From the NCBI GenBank assembly GCA_964538625.1, contig CAZIGH010000025.1:1-64000 (forward strand): DNA of 64,000 bases. Direction: 5' to 3'. Origin of the DNA: JAEUHM01 sp964538625 (GTDB lineage: Bacteria > Verrucomicrobiota > Verrucomicrobiia > Verrucomicrobiales > Verrucomicrobiaceae). Of this stretch, positions 1-6,678 are shown one piece after another. Numbering within the stretch: the stretch's first letter is position 1; the number at the start of each line of letters is the position of its first letter. The notes beneath the pieces were generated by a model. That model was not told where the DNA came from, did no database searches, and was given only the letters and a program-made list of their open reading frames with translations. A program made the position numbers and the translations under genes.

Positions 1-137
1 TCGGCGTAGAGCGGTTCGTCGCGGTCGTCGGGCTGATACTCGCGCGGCTGGCCGTTCTCGATGATGGGGAGGGCATGAGGCTCCACAGCAGTCAAAGAAC
101 CGGAGAGCAGTGCGAGAAGGATGAAGGAAATTTTCAA
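1..137 (-). CDS. Start of a secreted protein, truncated by the window edge
   Basis: Only the first 45 residues are inside the window. They read as a short signal peptide (MKISFILLALLSGSLTAVEP, counting the TTG start as Met), then a polar Asp/Arg/Glu-rich stretch beginning around PIIENGQPREYQPDD. The TTG at 137 overlaps the TGA of the upstream agarase-like gene in a TTGA arrangement. That matches the 4-base overlaps elsewhere in this operon and supports translational coupling. The protein is likely exported and is the seventh gene of the sulfatase operon. Function cannot be assigned from the visible part. Confidence 0.7.
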   Translation of the reverse strand, partial: MKISFILLALLSGSLTAVEPHALPIIENGQPREYQPDDRDEPLYA

Positions 138-1357
138 GGTTTGCCGGGAAGTTTGTAAACCAAGCCGAGCGCCTGTTGATTGGCTTGGCGCGTGTGCTCG
201 ATGAGGATGGGATACTCGGCATCGTCCGCCTTCAGCAGGCCGCGCCGGTGGAACTGCGGGTTCCACGGCTGGTAGTCGCGCATGGTGCAGCGGTGCAGGC
301 CCAGGCACGCCGGGCTGCCGGCCGCATCAAGGTAGTAGGCCAGCGTGTGCCCGCCCGCCTCGGTCTGGTAGCGCGTGGTGTCTTGCGCGTCTTTTTCCGG
401 GCGCATGGTCATGGTGTTCACATCGGCGAGCAGGCTTGGTTTGCCTGTAAGCGCGAGCACATGGTCGAGGTAATCCCGAATCGGTTTCTGCGTGCCCATC
501 GGCTGGAAGGAGAGCACGTCCACGTGGCGCGCGGCGGTTTTCAGGATGGAGTCCGGAGTGTGCGTGGCCTTGTTCCCCATTGCGGCCATGAAGCGGTCAC
601 CGAGAATGAGATGATGCGGGTTGGCCTTGCGCAGTTCGCCGCAGACGACGGTGTAGTAAGTGTCGGCGATGTGGTTCATCAACGCCTCGTCGTCCGCGCC
701 GGGGTGTTCCCGCTGGAACTTCTCCAGCGCCGCGCGGCCCGGCGCGCCTTCCGGCAGCGCGCGGAAAAACTCGACGTAGCCCGGCCCCGGCTGCGGCTGT
801 GTGGCCCAGATGGGCAAATCAATGAACACGTAGCCGAGACAGAAGGGATTCTTCACATGCCGCGCCGCCGCCGCGCGCACCTTACCGCGCAGACGCTCCT
901 GCACGGCGGGGTCGAAGATGTCGGTGTTTTGCGACTTCGGCCCGGCGGACTTTGAGCGCGGCCCCTCGGTCCAGATGGTGGCGACGTAGGGGATGCGGCT
1001 CTCCATCATTTGCAGCGCGCCGTAGCCCGCGCTGTTGAAGCCCCAGTCGCGCAGCTTATCGAGGAAGAACCCGCCCATCTTCTCCTCGCTGCTGTCGAAC
1101 TTGGATTTGAAGATGCCGAGTTCATCCTGCCGGATCGTCTCGCCCGTGTGGGTGACGCCGAGGGAGAAAAAGGCGTTGCCCTCCGGCGTGATGAAGAACC
1201 AGCGTCCACCAATCTGTTCGACATGAAACCAACCCGTGGCCTTGCCCTTGAGCGCGGTATTGCCGCCGTAGCGGTCAAGCTCGACCGCGAGCGATGGGCT
1301 GGAGAGACTCGCCACGACAAGCAGCGCCACAAGAGTGAGAGGGAGGAGGAGTTTCAT
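134..1357 (-). CDS. Secreted agarase-like TIM-barrel protein (clan GH-A type)
   Basis: The 407-residue protein starts with a clear signal peptide (residues 1-24). The block WFHVEQIGGRWFFITPEGNA at 43-62, followed by FSLGVTH, is typical of the N-terminal part of beta-agarase/GH50-like and related TIM-barrel glycosidases. Later GYVFID (175-180), ILGDRF (251-256) and KPSLLADVN (306-314) fall where barrel strands 4, 5-6 and 7 are expected. The usual catalytic Glu of strand 4 (FxDNE) is replaced by FIDLP, and the strand-7 Glu position reads LLADVN, so activity by the normal retaining mechanism is doubtful. It follows a sulfatase 10 bases upstream and is coupled to the next gene. The likely setting is breakdown of a sulfated polysaccharide. 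The family placement is by motif only. Confidence 0.55.
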   Translation of the reverse strand: MKLLLPLTLVALLVVASLSSPSLAVELDRYGGNTALKGKATGWFHVEQIGGRWFFITPEGNAFFSLGVTHTGETIRQDELGIFKSKFDSSEEKMGGFFLDKLRDWGFNSAGYGALQMMESRIPYVATIWTEGPRSKSAGPKSQNTDIFDPAVQERLRGKVRAAAARHVKNPFCLGYVFIDLPIWATQPQPGPGYVEFFRALPEGAPGRAALEKFQREHPGADDEALMNHIADTYYTVVCGELRKANPHHLILGDRFMAAMGNKATHTPDSILKTAARHVDVLSFQPMGTQKPIRDYLDHVLALTGKPSLLADVNTMTMRPEKDAQDTTRYQTEAGGHTLAYYLDAAGSPACLGLHRCTMRDYQPWNPQFHRRGLLKADDAEYPILIEHTRQANQQALGLVYKLPGKP

Positions 1358-1367
1358 AGAAGGGGAA

Positions 1368-2807
1368 TCATTTTTCGGAAGCGGACGTTTTGCCGGAGGA
1401 ACCCCACGTGGGCGGCGGCGTCTTGCCAGGGTGATCGGTATGGGATTTTGTCAGGCGTTCGTTCATGGCACGAATGATGTCGGGATGCTGTGCGGCGACG
1501 TTGTGCTCTTCCGCGAGGTCGGTTTGCAGATCGTAAAGTTCCAGCGGCGCGTCGGGCTGCTCGTTCCAGTTCAGGCGGACGGCTTTCCACTGGTCAGTCA
1601 CGATGGCCTGCTTGCCGCCAGCTTCGTAGAACTCGAAGTAGAGAAACTCGTGGCGCTTCTGATCGGAAGTCCGGCCCAGCAAGGTCGGCACCAGCGAAAC
1701 GCCGTCGTGTTCGGGCGGCTTCGCTCCGGCAAGTTCGGCAAACGTCGGCAGCCAGTCCTGAAAGCCGCTGAGATGATCGGAGACTTTTCCGGCGGGCACC
1801 TTGCCGGGCCACCACGCGATCATTGGCACGCGGATGCCGCCTTCGTAGAGATCGCGCTTGCGGCCCTTGAGCGGGCCGTTCGAGTCAAAGAAATCCACAA
1901 GATGCCCGCCTTCCTGATGTGGCCCGTTGTCGCTGGTGAATACGACAAGCGTGTTCTCTGCGAGGCCGTGCTCGCGCAGCTTGGCGACGACGGCGGCGAT
2001 GGTTTCATCAATGTCCCGCATCATCCATGCAAAGCCTTTCTCCTCATCCGGCCAGTCGCGGTTCGCGAAGGGACCGAAGTCCGGCACCTCCATGCCGCGT
2101 TTGTAGTCGGCCTTGCCGCCCTCGTTGTTGGCGTGAGGCGTGTTGAGCGCGAGGTAGAGGAAGAAGCGCTCCTTTGCCTTCGCCTCGATGAACTTCAACG
2201 CCTCGCGGCGGATGAACTCCGGCGCGTAGTCCCGGGGATTCTTCGCCACGCCGTTGCCGCGTCCGCTGAACGGTCCCGCGTCGCTGCCGGGAATCAGGTC
2301 GTTGTCCAGCGGCTCGCGTTTGCCGTTCCGCACCATGAACGGCGGGAAAAAGTTGTGGGCATGAAACATGTCCACGTAGCCGTAGAAGGCATCGAAACCT
2401 TTCCGCTGCGGATCGTTTTCTGGGATGACGTTGCCGATGCCCCACTTGCCAAAGGCGCCCGTGGCGTAGCCCGCGCCCTTCAGCAGGCTGGCGAGCGTCG
2501 CGGTGCCGTCGGGCATGGGCGGATCCCAGTTTGTGCGCACCGGCGTGTGCCCGCTGTGCCTGCCGGTCATCAGCACGCAGCGAGAGGGCGAGCAGACGGT
2601 CATGCCCGCGTAGTGCCGCGTGAACCGCATCCCCTCCGCCGCGAGCTGGTCGAGGTTCGGCGTCGCAAGTGTCTTCTGGCCGTAGCAGCCGACATCGCCG
2701 TAGCCGAGATCGTCAGCGAGGATGAGGACGATGTTGGGCTGCGCCGAAAATGATGAATGCGGAATGACGAAGGACGAGAGGACGCTAAGGAGGATGAGGA
2801 GCTTCAT
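1368..2807 (-). CDS. S1-family sulfatase (arylsulfatase A-like), secreted
   Basis: This is a 479-residue sulfatase from the chosen ATG, which gives a proper signal peptide (MKLLILLSVLSSFVIPHSSF). An in-frame start farther upstream would add an improbable leader. NIVLILADDLGYGDVGCYG supplies the two metal-binding Asp residues. VCSPSR at 71-76 is the C-x-P-S-R motif whose Cys72 is converted to formylglycine, and LMTGRHSG follows. Later VVFTSDNGPH carries the Asp-Asn metal ligands, and FGKWGIG matches the substrate-site lysine region. No formylglycine-generating enzyme is seen in the window. It sits between the pyruvyl-transferase-like gene and the agarase-like gene. The signal-peptide codons are part of a 55-bp repeat that recurs near 4258-4312. 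Confidence 0.95.
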   Translation of the reverse strand: MKLLILLSVLSSFVIPHSSFSAQPNIVLILADDLGYGDVGCYGQKTLATPNLDQLAAEGMRFTRHYAGMTVCSPSRCVLMTGRHSGHTPVRTNWDPPMPDGTATLASLLKGAGYATGAFGKWGIGNVIPENDPQRKGFDAFYGYVDMFHAHNFFPPFMVRNGKREPLDNDLIPGSDAGPFSGRGNGVAKNPRDYAPEFIRREALKFIEAKAKERFFLYLALNTPHANNEGGKADYKRGMEVPDFGPFANRDWPDEEKGFAWMMRDIDETIAAVVAKLREHGLAENTLVVFTSDNGPHQEGGHLVDFFDSNGPLKGRKRDLYEGGIRVPMIAWWPGKVPAGKVSDHLSGFQDWLPTFAELAGAKPPEHDGVSLVPTLLGRTSDQKRHEFLYFEFYEAGGKQAIVTDQWKAVRLNWNEQPDAPLELYDLQTDLAEEHNVAAQHPDIIRAMNERLTKSHTDHPGKTPPPTWGSSGKTSASEK

Positions 2808-2809
2808 GG
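2755..2809. repeat. 55-bp direct repeat, copy A (sulfatase signal-peptide codons)
   Basis: This matches 4258-4312 at 52 of 55 positions in the same orientation. The two copies bracket the pyruvyl-transferase-like gene. In this copy the sequence encodes the signal peptide of the sulfatase that starts at 2807. The inner part (gaatgcggaatgacgaagga) looks like a simple repeated word. Confidence 0.85.
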
Positions 2810-2844
2810 TGTAAGGCAGTCCTGGTTTTGCTGGCATTAGCGGT

Positions 2845-4230
2845 TCATTTCGCAGTCGTGGCGGGCGGCAGCTCGTCACTCAGCGGCGGGAGGCCAAGGG
2901 CGGCGCGGAGGGGTGCCATGGAAGAGCGGCGCAGGGCATGAACACGCTTCATGCAGGCTGCCACGCGGTCCGTTGCAGTGGGATAGTCGCGATGGATTTC
3001 CAGGACGCGGTGGATGAGTTCCTCCGCCGTCATGTCGTCGTGGTTGAAGAGCCAGTCGCCCAGCCCGAGGTCGGCAAACATGTGGTATTTAGGTCCGTGC
3101 TCCGCAGACCATGTGTGGATGGCGGGTCGGCCATTGGCCAGGGCGATGATGGGCGAATGCGGTTCGTGGCAGACGACGATGCGGGCGCGGGCGAGGATGC
3201 CTGCGGCCTCTGGGAGGCTCCAGAAGTGATCGAGGTTCACTACGGAGCCGCGCACGTCCGGCGGCAGGCGGTCGTAGATGAGGCGGCGATTGTGCGCCAT
3301 CTCCTTTTTTGCCTCCGGGGCGATGAGCACCTTCAATCCGGTGGCCCGAACCCAGGCGGTGGCCAGCACGACAAACTTGTCGGCGCGCGCGAGGTCGAGC
3401 GTCGGGTCTGGGGCAGGCCGGTTCCACTCGGGACGATAACCAGGCGGCAGCTCACCGTCGGCATGGGCGGGAGTCTTGGTGCGCACCTGGAGGGTGATGA
3501 ACTCGTCTGCACGCAGCCCCAGTCTGCGCATGGTCGCCAGAGCGGCTTCGTCATCGCGCACATCGATGCCGAAGCAGCTGTCCGGCATGAAGTCGAGCAC
3601 AGGGCCAATGAGGTCGGCGCGGCGCAGCAGCTCGACGGTGAGGGTTTCGCGGCCATAGACGAACGCGGCCGCCGTCAGCCTGCGGAGGTTTTCACTGGCC
3701 TGATGGCGCGTGACGAACCAGGGGAAATACGTCTGCCCGTAAAGGCCGAAGGGGATGCCCCGCTGCTGCAAGTGCGGCATGTAATGGGTCTCGGCACCCA
3801 TGTTGGAGGCGCGGATGAAAAACGCGCCATCCTCCAAAACCTCCCGGTGGGTGGCAGTGGGTGCGCCGTCTTCATCCCAGGGCCAGCCTTCAAGGATCTG
3901 CACCTTGGGAAAACGCCTTCCCAGCATCTTCTTTGTGCGCTCGTCGAGCACGTTGGCAAACAGCTTTAGCCTGGCCTCGGGCACGAACTCTTCCAGGGTG
4001 CGCAGCATGCCAGGGGTATGGCCCACATCACCGATGTTCGCATGATCCCAGCCAGACCATACCACGATGACCGGCGCAGGGGCCGCAGCGGAGCTGTCGA
4101 GGCCTGAAAATGCGATGACCGCTGCAAGGGTGGCACCCAACGAGCGCCGACGCGGTAAGCCGAGGAAGGTCAGGCAGATGGTTAGAATGCGATCAATCAT
4201 GGCTGACAGACTCGTGGCCGCTTTTTTCAA
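2845..4230 (-). CDS. Polysaccharide pyruvyl transferase-like protein
   Basis: The 461-residue protein has a hydrophobic N-terminal segment (about residues 10-48) consistent with a signal or anchor. A globular domain then begins VIVVWSGWDHANIGDVGHTP, where NIGDVGHTPGM resembles the N-terminal glycine motif of PF04230 pyruvyl transferases. Toward the C-terminus, ARIVVCHEPHSPIIALANGR and a following HTWS match the conserved end of that family, where the second Rossmann half binds substrate. Family members move pyruvate ketals onto surface sugars; here the partner is unknown. The ATG at 4200 is an alternative start. The gene is bracketed by 55-bp direct repeats, as if inserted between the unknown secreted gene and the sulfatase. 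A biosynthetic-type enzyme among degradative genes is unusual. Confidence 0.7.
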   Translation of the reverse strand: MKKAATSLSAMIDRILTICLTFLGLPRRRSLGATLAAVIAFSGLDSSAAAPAPVIVVWSGWDHANIGDVGHTPGMLRTLEEFVPEARLKLFANVLDERTKKMLGRRFPKVQILEGWPWDEDGAPTATHREVLEDGAFFIRASNMGAETHYMPHLQQRGIPFGLYGQTYFPWFVTRHQASENLRRLTAAAFVYGRETLTVELLRRADLIGPVLDFMPDSCFGIDVRDDEAALATMRRLGLRADEFITLQVRTKTPAHADGELPPGYRPEWNRPAPDPTLDLARADKFVVLATAWVRATGLKVLIAPEAKKEMAHNRRLIYDRLPPDVRGSVVNLDHFWSLPEAAGILARARIVVCHEPHSPIIALANGRPAIHTWSAEHGPKYHMFADLGLGDWLFNHDDMTAEELIHRVLEIHRDYPTATDRVAACMKRVHALRRSSMAPLRAALGLPPLSDELPPATTAK

Positions 4231-4247
4231 AGTTCATCAGCGTAGCA

Positions 4248-4310
4248 TCAAGGCAGCGAATGCGGAATGACGAAGGAAGAGAGGGCGCAAAGGAGGATGA
4301 GGAGCTTCAT
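4248..4310 (-). pseudogene. Orphan 20-residue signal-peptide mini-ORF
   Basis: The ATG at 4310 overlaps the stop of the upstream gene as ATGA and reads MKLLILLCALSSFV, then stops after 20 residues. This is almost identical to the signal peptide of the sulfatase that starts at 2807. It lies in repeat copy B and ends 17 bases before the pyruvyl-transferase-like start. It looks like the amputated 5' end of a sulfatase gene. A coupling leader peptide is the alternative. Confidence 0.6.
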
Positions 4311-4312
4311 GG
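4258..4312. repeat. 55-bp direct repeat, copy B
   Basis: This is the same sequence as 2755-2809 with three mismatches. It covers most of the orphan mini-ORF and the end of the upstream unknown gene. Together the copies flank about 1.45 kb containing the pyruvyl-transferase-like gene. Confidence 0.85.
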
Positions 4313-5257
4313 GTGGGAGAGCATTTGGATGAGTTCGTCCGCGCCGGGGCGGTATCGCTTTGCTGCTTCATCCCAGGTCTTGGTGGCCGCGCTTTCGCAG
4401 CGGGCGGAGGGATCGCGGTAGGCGGCCTGCACGATGCGTCGGATGGCGTCTGCCTCCGCACTGAAAAGGGCGGCGTAGGCGGTGGTGGCTTTGACACTGG
4501 CGTCGTGGGCCATGGCCTCGCTGTTCCCATCCATGGCGAAGACGATGCAGCGCTCGGCGCGCTGTGTCTTGGCGACGGCGGCGTGAAGTGGCGCGCGTTG
4601 CTCCGCCCATGCGGCGACGGCGGCGTCAAAGGCGGCTTTGTCGTCCGGTTTGCCAAGGGCGCGGAGGATGATCTTTGCGGTGGCGTCGTCGTAGGTGTGG
4701 CCGGTTTCCTGTTTGGCGTAGGCTTTCCATTCGCCGGAGAGAAGCTTTTGCTGCTGATCCGGCGTGAGCACGCTCCAGACATCGCGGGCGAAGCGATATT
4801 GCGCGAGGTCCTCCTGCTGTGTCCAGAGCATCCGCAGGCGCATCCATTGCTCGAGTTCGCGGCGCAGGGCTGGTGCTGCCGATTCCGCTGCGGCGGCGTA
4901 GCGCCACATGAGGCGGGTCCAGTGGCAGCGGAGGGTGTTGCGCTCGTCATGCCAGCGCGAATGCGCGGGGGTGTGCTTCTCCAGCACGGCCAGCAACCGC
5001 TCGCGCTGCTCTTCGGTGAGCAGTTTTTTCGCGTGCTGTTTTAGGCCGAAGGCATAACGGAGGAAGATGGTGCCGGGGTCTGGACGGGCGAGGATGGCAG
5101 CGAGGCGGGCATCGTCCGGGGCGGAGGTGTCGGCTGTCTGAAGGCGCGGCTGAAGAAAGGCCTCGACGCGTCGTGCCAGAGCGTCCGCGTTTTGCCCGAT
5201 CGCAGGCGACAGGGTGCCGAGGAGCGCGATGAGCAGGGCGGAGGAGACGTGTTTCAT
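4307..5257 (-). CDS. Secreted protein of unknown function, alpha-helical
   Basis: The 316-residue protein has a clean signal peptide (MKHVSSALLIALLGTLSPAIG). The rest is rich in Ala, Leu, Arg and Glu and is likely mostly helical, with pieces such as LLTEEQRERLLAVLEKHTPA and LTPDQQQKLLSGEWKAYAKQ. There is a single FAMDGNSEAMAHDASV stretch in the C-terminal half. I recognise no catalytic motif. Its ATG overlaps the stop of the upstream sulfatase (ATGA), so it is translated with it. The operon context points to a periplasmic or outer-surface accessory of sulfated-glycan use, which is inference only. Confidence 0.8.
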   Translation of the reverse strand: MKHVSSALLIALLGTLSPAIGQNADALARRVEAFLQPRLQTADTSAPDDARLAAILARPDPGTIFLRYAFGLKQHAKKLLTEEQRERLLAVLEKHTPAHSRWHDERNTLRCHWTRLMWRYAAAAESAAPALRRELEQWMRLRMLWTQQEDLAQYRFARDVWSVLTPDQQQKLLSGEWKAYAKQETGHTYDDATAKIILRALGKPDDKAAFDAAVAAWAEQRAPLHAAVAKTQRAERCIVFAMDGNSEAMAHDASVKATTAYAALFSAEADAIRRIVQAAYRDPSARCESAATKTWDEAAKRYRPGADELIQMLSHP

Positions 5258-6678
5258 TGGGCAGCTTTGGCTTTGGCCTTTCGGGCGGGGGCTTTGGCGG
5301 GGTCTCGTTCCACGCCCCAGAGGGCTTTGGGCAGGGGGGCGGCCCAGGTGTCGTAGGCGGCCTGGAGGCGGGCGCGGACTTCGGGGAGCTGGTCGCTGAG
5401 GTCGGTGGTCTCGCCAATGTCGGCGGCGAGGTCGTAGAGGCGCGGGGTTTTGGTCTGCTGGAGGACGAGCTTGTGATCGCCGCTGCGCACGGCCCAGATG
5501 TTGCGCGGGGTCATGCGCCAGAAGAGGAACTCGTGCGGGTCGCCGGTCTTTTCTCCTTTGAGATAGGGGAGGATGTCCACGCCGTCGAACGTGGTTTCGG
5601 CTTTAGCCGAATCAACTGCGGCTGAAGCCGCAGCCACTTTGAGGGCGGTGGGCAGGATGTCGAGGCTGCTGACGGGGCGGTCGTAGGTTTTGCCGGCGGG
5701 CAGGGTGCCTTTCCATTGCACGAGGAAGGGGACGCGGATGCCGCCTTCGAGCATCTTGCCTTTTTCGCCGTTGAGCGGGGTGTTGAGGGAGCCGTTGCGG
5801 TCGAGCGGGCCGCCGTTGTCGCTGAGGAAGAAGACGAGGGTGCGCTCTTCGAGGCCGTCGTCGCGCAGTTGCCGCAGGATGGCGCCGACGGCGTCATCGA
5901 GGCCAACGACCATGGCGGCGTAGGTGCGGCGTTGTTCATCGGGGATGTGCTTGACGCGCTCGAGCAGCTCGGGCGTGGCTTGCAGCGGGGTGTGGGGGGC
6001 GTTGAAGGAGGCGTAGAGGAACCAGGGCCGGTCTTTGTGCTGGTGGATGAAGGCGGCGGATTCGGCGCCAAGCACGCTGGTGAGGTAGCCGCTGTGGACG
6101 GGCTGAGGCACGCCGTTGCGCTCCAAGGGGGTGAGGTAGTGTTCGGATCTGCGCGGTTTGTAGGCGGGGCCGCCGATGTAGTTCTCGCAGAAGTAGTCGT
6201 GCCCGCCCCAGACGAAGCCGAAGAAGTCGTCGAAGCCGCGTTTGTTGGGGTGGAAGGGAGCGGACTCGCCGAGGTGCCATTTGCCGACGAGGCCGGTGCG
6301 GTAACCGGCGGCCTTGAGGTGGTCGGCGATGGTTTTTTCGGTCAAAGGCAGGCCGCGGGTGTCATTGGGGTCGGCGGGATGGTCCGGCTCCCAGTTGATC
6401 TCATGGCCGAAGCGGCTCTGGGAGCGGCCGGTGAGCATGCCGGCGCGGCTGGGCGAGCACATGGGGGAGGAGACATAGCCGCTGGTGCAGCGGACGCCGT
6501 TGCGGGCGATGCTGTCAATGTGCGGGGTGGGGATGTCCTGCGCGCCCTGGCAGCCGAGGTCATGGTAGCCTTGGTCGTCGGAGAAGAGGATGAGGAGGTT
6601 GGGCGGACGGGTCTCTGCTGCGAGGGCTGGCTGGAGAATGCAGAGTGCCGTTAGAAGGTGGAGGAGGGTGGGTTTCAT
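5254..6678 (-). CDS. S1-family sulfatase (arylsulfatase A-like), secreted
   Basis: The 474-residue enzyme starts at MKPTLLHLLTALCILQPALA, a clear signal peptide; the longer upstream in-frame stretch is low-complexity and not real coding. NLLILFSDDQGYHDLGCQG gives the metal-binding Asp pair. MCSPSRAGMLTGR contains the formylglycine motif (Cys74), VGKWHLGE the active-site Lys region, and VFFLSDNGG the Asp-Asn pair. The segment around residues 350-363 is Ala/Ser-rich and encoded by palindromic DNA (5597-5633). The neighbouring sulfatase carries a matching palindrome at the same alignment point. Start and stop overlap both neighbours by 4 bases. Confidence 0.95.
   Translation of the reverse strand: MKPTLLHLLTALCILQPALAAETRPPNLLILFSDDQGYHDLGCQGAQDIPTPHIDSIARNGVRCTSGYVSSPMCSPSRAGMLTGRSQSRFGHEINWEPDHPADPNDTRGLPLTEKTIADHLKAAGYRTGLVGKWHLGESAPFHPNKRGFDDFFGFVWGGHDYFCENYIGGPAYKPRRSEHYLTPLERNGVPQPVHSGYLTSVLGAESAAFIHQHKDRPWFLYASFNAPHTPLQATPELLERVKHIPDEQRRTYAAMVVGLDDAVGAILRQLRDDGLEERTLVFFLSDNGGPLDRNGSLNTPLNGEKGKMLEGGIRVPFLVQWKGTLPAGKTYDRPVSSLDILPTALKVAAASAAVDSAKAETTFDGVDILPYLKGEKTGDPHEFLFWRMTPRNIWAVRSGDHKLVLQQTKTPRLYDLAADIGETTDLSDQLPEVRARLQAAYDTWAAPLPKALWGVERDPAKAPARKAKAKAAQ
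5597..5633. repeat. Two palindromes inside a sulfatase gene (REP-like)
   Basis: tcggctttagccga (5597-5610) and ctgcggctgaagccgcag (5616-5633) are perfect inverted repeats with 2-base centres, five bases apart. They lie in frame within the sulfatase and encode Ala/Ser/Lys. The second matches 7484-7501 in form and position within the gene. Confidence 0.7.

Noticed and set aside
176..955. Long open frames on the plus strand across the minus-strand operon
   Set aside because: They are high-GC shadow frames of the sulfatase and agarase-like genes with no domain or signal.
4201..4230. Start of the pyruvyl-transferase-like gene at MIDRILT rather than MKKAATS
   Set aside because: Not rejected outright, but the upstream ATG keeps a short spacing to the preceding stub; either is possible.
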